Assembly: GCA_958438955.1 (NCBI GenBank)
Contig: CAUBTS010000065.1
Coordinates: forward strand, 1-10,913
DNA length: 10,913 nt
Source: an uncultured Collinsella sp.
GTDB lineage: Bacteria > Actinomycetota > Coriobacteriia > Coriobacteriales > Coriobacteriaceae
Direction of reading: 5' to 3'
This document shows, in pieces, positions 1 to 5,613 of the stretch; within the stretch, counting starts at the first letter, position 1; every line of letters starts with the position of its first letter. The translations under genes and the position numbers were made by a program. A model generated the notes under the pieces. It ran no database searches. It had not been told where the DNA came from and saw nothing but the letters and a program-made list of their open reading frames with translations.

Positions 1-1297
1 CCTCTTCCTCCGAGATACCGCGGCTCATCAGGTAGAACACCTTGTCGTCGCCGATACGTCCGATGGTGGCCTCGTGGCCGATGTCGACGTTCTTGGCGCG
101 GATGTCCATGGCCGGAATAGTGTCGGAGCGGCTCTGGTCGTCGAGCATCAGCGACTGGCAGCTCACGGTTGCCTTGGAGCCCTCGGCCTTGGGTGTCGCC
201 ACGATAGAGCTGCGGAACGTCTGGATGCCGCCGCTCTTGGAGATGCCCTTGGTCTCGACGGTTGCCGAGGTCTCGGGCGCGTTGAGCACGACCTTGCAGC
301 CGGTATCTAGGTTCTGGCCGGCGCCGGCAAAGGTAATGCCGGTAAAGCTCGAGCGGGCGCGGCGTCCGTTGAGCACGCTCATGGGGTAGAGGTAGCCCAC
401 GTGGCTGCCGAAGGAGCCGCTGATCCACTCGATGTCGCCGTCCTCGTCCACGCGCGCGCGCTTGGTGTTGAGGTTGTACATGTTCTTGGACCAGTTCTCG
501 ATGGTCGAGTAGCGCAGGTGTGCGCGTTTGCCCACAAAGAGCTCCACAGCGCCGGCGTGGAGGTTGGCAACGTTGTACTTGGGCGCGGAGCAACCCTCGA
601 TAAAGTGCAGGTCGGCATCGTCCTCGACGATGATGAGCGTGTGCTCAAACTGGCCGGCACCCTTGGCGTTGAGGCGGAAGTAGCTCTGCAGCGGGAAATC
701 GAGCTTGGTGCCCTTGGGCACGTAGACAAACGAGCCGCCGGACCATACGGCGCCGTGCAGGGCCGCAAACTTGTGGTCGGTGGGCGGGATGAGTGTCATA
801 AACTTCTCGTGGATGAGCGGTTCCCACTGCGGATCGTGCAGGGCTTCCTCAATACCGGAGTAGACGATGCCCATCTTGGACGCGGTGTCCTGCATGTTGT
901 GGTAGACGAGCTCGGAGTCGTACTGCGCGCCGACACCCGCCAGGTAGCTACGCTCGGCCTCGGGGATGCCTAGGCGCTCAAAGGTGTTCTTGATGTCGTC
1001 GGGCACCGACTGCCAGTCGTGCTTTTGGTCGGTGTTGGGCTTGACGTAGGTGACGATGTTGTCCATGTCCAGGCCCTCGATGGAGGGGCCCCACGTCGGA
1101 TCCGGGAAGCGGTTGAAGATTTCGAGGGACTTTAAGCGCAGGTCGAGCATCCACTGCGGCTCGTCCTTTTTGGCGCTGATCTCGCGCACGATGTCGGGCG
1201 TGATGCCGGCGTCGAGGCGCTCGAATCCCTCCTCGCCATAGGTGAAGTCGTAGAGGCTGCGGTCGATGTCCGCGACCTCGGTGCGGTTCTTGGTCAT
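1..1297 (-). CDS. sufB: SufB, Fe-S cluster assembly scaffold subunit (3' end outside window)
   Basis: SufB is the core scaffold of the cytoplasmic SufBCD complex, on which Fe-S clusters are built before transfer to apo-proteins. The frame is open from ATG at 1297 to the window edge, giving 432 codons. SufB proteins are usually about 465-495 residues, so only the last few dozen are missing. The C-terminal half is the typical beta-helix core. Cys380 in a VSCQSL context and Glu409 in GHEAT match the conserved Cys and Glu that E. coli work places on the cluster-assembly path. The visible part ends in the family-typical SRGISEEE. The start is supported by an AAGGGG ribosome site about 7 bases upstream, inside the 12-base gap to sufC, so the two genes are almost certainly cotranscribed. 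No frameshift is seen. Confidence 0.97.
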   Translation of the reverse strand, partial: MTKNRTEVADIDRSLYDFTYGEEGFERLDAGITPDIVREISAKKDEPQWMLDLRLKSLEIFNRFPDPTWGPSIEGLDMDNIVTYVKPNTDQKHDWQSVPDDIKNTFERLGIPEAERSYLAGVGAQYDSELVYHNMQDTASKMGIVYSGIEEALHDPQWEPLIHEKFMTLIPPTDHKFAALHGAVWSGGSFVYVPKGTKLDFPLQSYFRLNAKGAGQFEHTLIIVEDDADLHFIEGCSAPKYNVANLHAGAVELFVGKRAHLRYSTIENWSKNMYNLNTKRARVDEDGDIEWISGSFGSHVGYLYPMSVLNGRRARSSFTGITFAGAGQNLDTGCKVVLNAPETSATVETKGISKSGGIQTFRSSIVATPKAEGSKATVSCQSLMLDDQSRSDTIPAMDIRAKNVDIGHEATIGRIGDDKVFYLMSRGISEEE

Positions 1298-1309
1298 TGC
1301 GTCGCCCCT

Positions 1310-2110
1310 TTACGCCTGCTGCTCGGCAGCGGCGGCCTCGGCCTGGGCGCGCTGCTCGGCGGCCTCGCGCTCGAAGGTCTCAAAACCGTTCTTGTCGATC
1401 CAGGGGATGAGCGAGGCGTCGTCCTCGCGCACGATGTGGCCCTTGACCATAACGTGGACGCGGTCGACATCCAGGTGCTCCAAGATGCGCGTGTTGTGTG
1501 TGATGATGAGCATGGAGCCGTCGCAGCTCTTGCGGTAGGCGTCCATGCCGTGGCTGACGGTGGACAGGGCGTCGACGTCTAGGCCCGAGTCGGTCTCGTC
1601 GAGGATGGCGAGCTTGGGCTGCAGCAACAGGAGCTGGAGCATCTCGACCTTCTTCTTCTCGCCGCCCGAGAAGCCCACGCCCAGCTCGCGGTTGAGGTAG
1701 GCGGTATCCATGTTGAGCTCTGCCGCGAGCTCCTTGACGCGACGGCGGAACTCCTTGCCCTTCATCTCCAGGCCGGGGCGGCCGGCGATGCTGGCGCGCA
1801 AAAAGCTCGACAGCGGCACGCCCGGAATCTCGACCGGGGCCTGGAAGCTCAGGAACAGGCCGGCGCGCGAGCGCTTGTCGGTGGTGAGCTCGGTGATGTC
1901 CTGGCCGTCAAAGACGATGCGGCCGTCGTTGACCGTGTAAACGGGGTCGCCCATGACCAGGTGGCCGAGGGTGGACTTGCCGGCGCCGTTGGGTCCCATC
2001 AGAACGTGGGTCTCGCCGGCGGCGACGTTGAGGTTGACGTTGTGGAGGATGGTCTTCTCGTCCACGGAGGCGGTCAGACCTTCGATGGAAAGCAGCGGAT
2101 TTGCGCTCAT
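1310..2110 (-). CDS. sufC: SufC, Fe-S assembly ATPase (ABC-type)
   Basis: SufC is the soluble ABC-type ATPase that drives conformational change in the SufBCD scaffold. The 266-residue protein has Walker A GPNGAGKST, an SufC-type signature FSGGEKKK, Walker B with catalytic Glu (LAILDETDSGLD) and the switch His in IITHN. It ends in an Ala/Gln/Glu-rich tail of about 20 residues that the core fold does not need. I chose ATG 2110 (MSANPLLSIEG) because GAGAGGG lies about 6 bases upstream. The in-frame ATG at 2140 has no clear ribosome site and would add ten residues before the usual SufC N-terminus. It is the first gene of the minus-strand suf operon and lies 12 bases before sufB. Confidence 0.97.
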   Translation of the reverse strand: MSANPLLSIEGLTASVDEKTILHNVNLNVAAGETHVLMGPNGAGKSTLGHLVMGDPVYTVNDGRIVFDGQDITELTTDKRSRAGLFLSFQAPVEIPGVPLSSFLRASIAGRPGLEMKGKEFRRRVKELAAELNMDTAYLNRELGVGFSGGEKKKVEMLQLLLLQPKLAILDETDSGLDVDALSTVSHGMDAYRKSCDGSMLIITHNTRILEHLDVDRVHVMVKGHIVREDDASLIPWIDKNGFETFEREAAEQRAQAEAAAAEQQA

Positions 2111-2174
2111 GCTGTCCCTCTCTGTATATGGTGTACTCATAGGTGTACTAAACCCTAGGAATCTTCTCGGAATA

Positions 2175-2202
2175 AAGTTACTATGGGTTCGGCGTTAGTC
2201 AA
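2175..2202 (-). promoter_or_regulatory. Probable suf operon promoter
   Basis: On the minus strand TTGACT (2202-2197) fits a -35 box in five of six positions. A 16-base spacer leads to TAACTT (2180-2175), a weak -10. Transcription would start near 2168, giving a leader of about 58 bases before the chosen sufC start. The -35 box is also part of an IscR-type half-site (2196-2203). The -10 is the uncertain part. Confidence 0.4.
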
Positions 2203-2206
2203 GGGA

Positions 2207-2231
2207 AAACCCGACTAATCCACTCGACTTT
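2207..2231. promoter_or_regulatory. IscR type 1-like operator, with extra half-site at 2196-2203
   Basis: Aligned to the E. coli IscR type 1 consensus as I remember it (core SYYGACTR-www-YAGTCRRS), the 19-base core at 2210-2228 matches 17 positions. With the three flanking bases on each side the match is 21 of 25. The left half CCCGACTA is perfect; the right half CACTCGAC has one mismatch, and one spacer base is C. A second perfect half-site, CTTGACTA on the minus strand, lies at 2203-2196 and contains the suf -35 box. The adjacent gene encodes an IscR-like protein with a conserved recognition region, so autoregulation and suf control are the natural reading. This is inferred from pattern only. 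Confidence 0.6.
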
Positions 2232-2239
2232 TCAAATTC

Positions 2240-2270
2240 TGGGACAAAATAACCTGTTGTGTTTGTCCCA
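2240..2270. repeat. Inverted repeat A: TGGGACAAA ... TTTGTCCCA
   Basis: Perfect 9-base arms (2240-2248 and 2262-2270) flank a 13-base centre, with the dyad axis at 2255. It has the same geometry as the dyad at 2285-2313 and no resemblance to the IscR-type site next to it. The arms are probably an operator upstream of iscR. The bound protein is unknown. Confidence 0.75.
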
Positions 2271-2284
2271 TTTACTTAAGATTC

Positions 2285-2313
2285 GGGACAAACAAAGCTG
2301 GTTATGTTGTCCC
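2285..2313. repeat. Inverted repeat B: GGGACAA ... TTGTCCC
   Basis: Perfect 7-base arms (2285-2291 and 2307-2313) are separated by 15 bases, with the axis at 2299, 44 bp from the axis of repeat A. It ends 21 bases before the iscR start codon. A possible -10 hexamer (TAAGAT, 2277-2282) lies between the two dyads, with no convincing -35. If that promoter is real, a protein bound here would block iscR transcription or its early elongation. Confidence 0.75.
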
Positions 2314-2334
2314 AGATGCGATGGGAGGGTAGGT

Positions 2335-2766
2335 ATGCTCATTTCTTCCAAGGGCCGCTATGCCCTCCGGCTGATGATCTATATCGCGGCGCTCGGTGAC
2401 GCCGAGGGCAAGATTGCCCTGCGCGAGGTTGCCGACCGCGAGCATATCTCGCAAAAGTATTTGGAGCAGCTGGTTCGTCCGCTTATGAAGGCGGGCCTGC
2501 TTAAGAGCGTGCGCGGCAAGGGCGGCGGCTACATGATGGCCAAGGACCCCGCCGAGGTGCGTGCCGGCGACATCCTGCGTGCCGTCGAGGGCAGCACGGC
2601 TCCGGTGGCGTGCGATGGTATCGACAATAGCTGTACCCGCAGCGACCTTTGCTCGACCGTCAAGTTCTGGCGCGGGCTGGACGACGTGATTGAAAAGTAC
2701 GTCGACGGCGTGACGTTGGCCGACCTGGCCGCCGTCCCCGAAATCAACTTTGACATTAAGCTGTAG
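2335..2766 (+). CDS. iscR: IscR-like Rrf2-family transcription regulator
   Basis: This is a 143-residue winged-helix regulator of the Rrf2 family, most like IscR, which senses Fe-S status and controls Fe-S assembly genes. The N-terminus has the family signature SKGRYA, the recognition region ISQKYLEQL, and the wing SVRGKGGGY. Three Cys (93, 100, 106) suggest Fe-S cluster binding. The spacing is C-X6-C-X5-C rather than the C-X5-C-X5-C of E. coli IscR, and the position matching E. coli His107 is Val109. ATG 2335 is preferred because GGGAGGG ends 5-6 bases upstream and the protein then starts like IscR. The longer frame from TTG 2257 would be translated across both dyads. It is divergent from sufC and followed 8 bases later by mntA. 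IscR is the best name, though ligand and targets are inferred. Confidence 0.92.
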   Translation: MLISSKGRYALRLMIYIAALGDAEGKIALREVADREHISQKYLEQLVRPLMKAGLLKSVRGKGGGYMMAKDPAEVRAGDILRAVEGSTAPVACDGIDNSCTRSDLCSTVKFWRGLDDVIEKYVDGVTLADLAAVPEINFDIKL

Positions 2767-2774
2767 GGGTGCAA

Positions 2775-3062
2775 ATGGCATCTCTCGACAAGGTGTACAA
2801 GCAAATCGAAGTTTTTGCTCGGGAATGTGACGCCGAGAAGGTCGTGTTGTTTGGTTCTCGTGCTCGAGGCGACAACTTGCCCAAGAGCGATATTGACATC
2901 GCCGTAGCAGGTTGCCGGGATTTCGGCCGTTTCTCATATTTGATCGAGGAACATCTTGATACTCTTTTAGATGTAGATGTCGTCAATCTCGACGAGTCCC
3001 TCTCGCAGCAATTGCTCGATGAGATTGCCAGGGATGGTGTGATTCTGTATGAAAAAATATGA
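2775..3062 (+). CDS. mntA: MntA-type minimal nucleotidyltransferase, antitoxin of a MNT-HEPN pair
   Basis: This 95-residue protein is a minimal nucleotidyltransferase of the DNA polymerase beta superfamily. GSRARGDNLPKSDID (residues 27-41) gives the exact GSX10DXD motif, and a third acidic residue is available in LDVDVV (Asp68). In characterised MntA/HepT systems the nucleotidyltransferase neutralises its HEPN partner by adding AMP to a Tyr beside the RNase site; that role is assigned here by family. ATG 2775 is chosen because AGGGG (2765-2769) sits 5 bases upstream; an in-frame GTG at 2769 would lie on that ribosome site. It starts 8 bases after iscR and overlaps hepT by 14 bases. GC falls to about 43% in one counted line, against about 62% in iscR, which hints at acquisition. 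Confidence 0.9.
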   Translation: MASLDKVYKQIEVFARECDAEKVVLFGSRARGDNLPKSDIDIAVAGCRDFGRFSYLIEEHLDTLLDVDVVNLDESLSQQLLDEIARDGVILYEKI

Positions 3063-3468
3063 GAACTTTGTTAGCGCCTTGGCGAATCTTGAGGATGCGC
3101 CCAATCAGGATCTCAACAATGATTTTGTTCAGAGTGGATTGATTAATAAGTTCAATCTTCAATTTGAACTGAGCTGGAAGCTCCTTAAGCGTCTGCTCGA
3201 GTATGAGGGCGCCACGCTTGCCGCGTCGGGGTCTCCTCGTGCCATCTTGAAGGAGTCCTACCGATTCTACGACTTTATTGATGAGGCAGCCTGGCTGGAT
3301 ATGCTCAGAGACCGCAATACGAACGTCCATATCTACGACAACAAGCTCGCTCAAGATTTGATTCAGCGCATCTTGAACGTCTATATTCCCGCTTTCTGTC
3401 AGTTGAGAGACGGGCTGACGAAACGTTACGGCGAGCTTCTGTTGGCGCCCGATGACCAGTTTGTCTAA
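3049..3468 (+). CDS. hepT: HepT-type HEPN toxin / nucleotidyltransferase partner (HI0074-like)
   Basis: This 139-residue, mainly helical protein resembles the HI0074-type nucleotidyltransferase substrate-binding family, part of the HEPN group. RNTNVHIY (residues 89-96) fits RX4HXY exactly: Arg89 and His94 would form the RNase site and Tyr96 would be the residue AMPylated by MntA. The N-terminal helix FNLQFELSWKLLKRLLEYEG is typical of the family. The start codon lies within mntA (14-base overlap), so the two are translationally coupled and likely form one complex. GC is low, about 33-48% in the three lines counted, and codon use is unlike the flanking genes. An older reading, a two-protein nucleotidyltransferase with a substrate-binding subunit, is possible, but the intact motifs favour toxin-antitoxin. 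Confidence 0.88.
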   Translation: MKKYENFVSALANLEDAPNQDLNNDFVQSGLINKFNLQFELSWKLLKRLLEYEGATLAASGSPRAILKESYRFYDFIDEAAWLDMLRDRNTNVHIYDNKLAQDLIQRILNVYIPAFCQLRDGLTKRYGELLLAPDDQFV

Positions 3469-3596
3469 TTCCTTAAGATTTCGCGGAGGGTTGTTGCCGT
3501 TTACCGAGGGGTTGTTGTGTAACAACGGGCGAGCTGCAATACTTATTTTTATCTTTGCAAACTGAACTTTAACTACACCAATGCAGGGAGGATCTT
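3469..3596 (+). promoter_or_regulatory. Intergenic region upstream of the surface-protein gene
   Basis: This 128-base gap contains a near-repeat (GAGGGTTGTTG at 3486-3496 and GAGGGGTTGTTG at 3506-3517), a small dyad GTTGTT-GTGT-AACAAC (3511-3526) and an AT-rich stretch at 3538-3580 where a promoter is likely. I could not pick a convincing -35/-10 pair. The ribosome site GGGAGGA (3586-3592) is strong and sits 4-5 bases before ATG 3597. The dyad has no T-run, so it is not a clear terminator for hepT. Confidence 0.4.
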
Positions 3597-5411
3597 ATGC
3601 AGCCCAAGCATTCCGCGATTGTCGCGGGCCTGACGCTGGCGCTTTCGTTTGGCGCCGTTTCCGCGCCGGCACCCGCCGCTGCCGAGGAGCCCACGCCGGG
3701 CGTAGCCTCGGATGCCACCGATATCGATAAGGGCCTTTACACCCAGCAATCCTTCTCGGGCGTGCTGAGGTCGGTTCAGGGCGTTTCGTTTGTCAACGTG
3801 ACCGCCGAGATGAAGTACTTCACCAAATACGAGAGCCACGGCAACTATAACCAGGGCTTTTCGTATGGTGACGGCTACAACGCGCTGGGCTATTACCAGT
3901 TCGACCGTCGTTGGTCGCTCATTCCGTTTATGAAGCAGGTCTACAACTACGATTCTGCTAAGTACGGCATGCTTAAAGCTGCGATTGATCGCGGCAACGA
4001 GATTTCCAACACGAGCAATGCCATGTACGAGAACGGCCAGCTCACCGAGCTGGGCCATATCGCGCAGGATGCCTTCCAAGGTGCTTATAACACCGATCCT
4101 GCTGAGTTTTCGGCTCTGCAGGATGCGTATGCGTACAACTCGTACTATGCGGTGACCGAGGCGTGGCTCAAGAGCGGCCTGGGTATTGATATTTCGGGCC
4201 GCGCTGACTGCGTCAAGGGCATGGTGTGGAGCATTACCAACATGTGCGGCACTGGTGGCTGCAGGGACTTTTTCCGCTGGGCGAATCTTTCCAACGATAT
4301 GTCCGATCGCGAGTTTGTGACGGCGCTTTCCAACAGCGTGGTCAATAACGTGGCGACCAAGTATTCGAGCCAACCCCAGTATCATGAGGGCTGGAAGAAC
4401 CGCTACCGCAACGAGCTAAAGGACTGCTTGGTTTATATCGCTGAGGACGAGGCTGCCGCCGCGACGCCCGTGCAGCCCGAGCCCACACCGGCGCCCTCGC
4501 CGACACCTGATTCGAATGACGACTCGAGTGACGATGCCAACGATGACAGGATGGATGCGCCCTCGACCGATGCTGACGGTAATGGCTCTGCTGGTGGCAC
4601 TACCAACGACGGCTCTACCTCGAACGGCTCCGATTCGAACGGCTCTGCTGCGGGCGATTCGCCTTCAAGCTCTGCCGGCAATACGGACAGCGACGCTTCT
4701 GGTTCGACCGGCGCTGACACCTCTAACTCATCCACCGGCTCGAGCGATTCGTTCATTGACACCGGCTCTAACAACGGCTCCGGCTCTGACGCAACCCCTG
4801 ATTCCGATGCTTCCAAGGACGACTCGAATAAAGCGCCGGACGCTCCCGTTGCTTCGCCGGACAAGAAGCCTTCTTTCTCCGAGCAGCTTGGTTCTACGCT
4901 GGGTTCTTCGCTGATGGCTGGCGTCAATAACGGCTCGGCCCAGAACAAGGACAACTCTGATCAGGTTTCCACGGAAAAGACCGAGGCCGCAAAGGGCGAC
5001 TCCAAGGACAAGGCTTCCGAGAAGACCGAATCTGATAAGGGTTCTAGCTCTGAGGAGAAGGACGACAAATCCGCTCAGAAGAAGGACGAGGATAAGAAGT
5101 CTGAATCTGAGAAGAAGGACGAGAGCAAGGACAAGACCGAGGACGGAAAGCAGCAGGGCGAGGACGGCGGTAAGGGCAACACCGACAACCAGAACCAGGA
5201 GCAAAATGACTCCAAGACGGTGACCACTGCAACCACCACTACAACGACTAAGACTTCGGGTGGTAATATGCCCAAGACGGGCGATCTGATTGTGATGGCG
5301 AGCCTTGCCAGCGCGAGCTTGGCCACACTGGGCGCTACGTCTATCGTAAGTGGTAAGCATAAGCTCGATCAGCAGAAGAAAGCTTCTGGGGAGGACGGCT
5401 CGGAGGAGTAG
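3597..5411 (+). CDS. Secreted sortase-anchored protein with lysozyme-like N-terminal domain
   Basis: This 604-residue protein is exported and fixed to the cell wall. Residues 1 to about 29 form a signal peptide (hydrophobic AGLTLALSFGAVSA, then an APAAA cleavage area). Residues about 45-285 form a globular domain with KYESHGNYNQG and GYYQFDRRW, like the muramidase-type domains found at the C-terminus of VgrG3-like proteins; Glu79 is the candidate catalytic acid. This assignment is from pattern memory and moderate. Four Cys (205, 217, 222, 277) could form disulfides outside the cell. Residues about 290-555 form a low-complexity stalk: Pro-rich, then Ser/Asn/Gly/Asp-rich, then Lys/Glu/Asp-rich, then a Thr run. 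MPKTG (558-562) is the sortase signal, followed by a hydrophobic segment and a tail GKHKLDQQKK that ends in acidic residues. The gene is monocistronic, with a terminator immediately downstream. Confidence 0.88.
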   Translation: MQPKHSAIVAGLTLALSFGAVSAPAPAAAEEPTPGVASDATDIDKGLYTQQSFSGVLRSVQGVSFVNVTAEMKYFTKYESHGNYNQGFSYGDGYNALGYYQFDRRWSLIPFMKQVYNYDSAKYGMLKAAIDRGNEISNTSNAMYENGQLTELGHIAQDAFQGAYNTDPAEFSALQDAYAYNSYYAVTEAWLKSGLGIDISGRADCVKGMVWSITNMCGTGGCRDFFRWANLSNDMSDREFVTALSNSVVNNVATKYSSQPQYHEGWKNRYRNELKDCLVYIAEDEAAAATPVQPEPTPAPSPTPDSNDDSSDDANDDRMDAPSTDADGNGSAGGTTNDGSTSNGSDSNGSAAGDSPSSSAGNTDSDASGSTGADTSNSSTGSSDSFIDTGSNNGSGSDATPDSDASKDDSNKAPDAPVASPDKKPSFSEQLGSTLGSSLMAGVNNGSAQNKDNSDQVSTEKTEAAKGDSKDKASEKTESDKGSSSEEKDDKSAQKKDEDKKSESEKKDESKDKTEDGKQQGEDGGKGNTDNQNQEQNDSKTVTTATTTTTTKTSGGNMPKTGDLIVMASLASASLATLGATSIVSGKHKLDQQKKASGEDGSEE

Positions 5412-5443
5412 CCTCTCGGTTGCCAGATAACTAAAGAGTTGGG

Positions 5444-5482
5444 ACGGGGTCCGGTGCGAATGCATCGGGCCCCGTTTTGTTG
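5444..5482 (+). terminator. Intrinsic terminator of the surface-protein gene
   Basis: ACGGGGTCCGGTGC (5444-5457) pairs with GCATCGGGCCCCGT (5462-5475) in a 14-pair stem with two G-T wobbles and loop GAAT. TTTTGTTG follows. It begins 32 bases after the stop codon. Confidence 0.9.
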
Positions 5483-5573
5483 TGCAACGATTAGTTATGC
5501 CCCCTCATACCTCTTGTTGCTACCGTTGCCCGATATGTTCGCGCGGCGACATCGGTACATGCGATGCGGTCAT

Positions 5574-5579
5574 TACAAT
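5574..5579 (+). promoter_or_regulatory. Possible -10 box for the AAA-ATPase-like gene
   Basis: TACAAT matches the -10 consensus in five of six positions and lies 34 bases before the chosen GTG start, leaving a leader of about 28 bases. No good -35 box is visible at the right distance. It supports the start at 5614 over starts at 5482 or 5497, which would lie upstream of it. Confidence 0.3.
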
Positions 5580-5613
5580 TGGCATCGTGCTGCGATTTAG
5601 GGGGAACGTTTTG

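Noticed and set aside
379..973. Open frames on both strands within sufB
   Set aside because: They overlap a near-complete, well-conserved SufB frame and have no ribosome sites or family motifs.
2195..2218. Dyad TTAGTC-N12-GACTAA as a single operator
   Set aside because: Its arms are better explained as an IscR half-site (2196-2203) and the left half of the full IscR-type site (2207-2231) in opposite orientation.
3511..3526. Hairpin GTTGTT-GTGT-AACAAC as a hepT terminator
   Set aside because: Only six mostly A-T pairs and no following T-run; more likely a chance or minor regulatory dyad.
4433..4954. Long antisense frame of 173 codons opposite the surface-protein stalk
   Set aside because: It mirrors the Ser/Asp/Gly-rich codons of the stalk and gives Glu/Ser/Pro-rich sequence with no ribosome site or known motif.
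4728..5465. Antisense frame of 245 codons rich in Leu and Val, looking like a membrane protein
   Set aside because: The hydrophobicity is the complement of the Lys/Glu/Asp-rich stalk codons. It also begins inside the terminator of the surface-protein gene.
5482..5613. Upstream extension of the AAA-ATPase-like protein to GTG 5482 or ATG 5497
   Set aside because: The extension begins in or next to a strong terminator, lacks a ribosome site, and precedes the candidate -10 box; it adds Cys-rich sequence not typical of the family.
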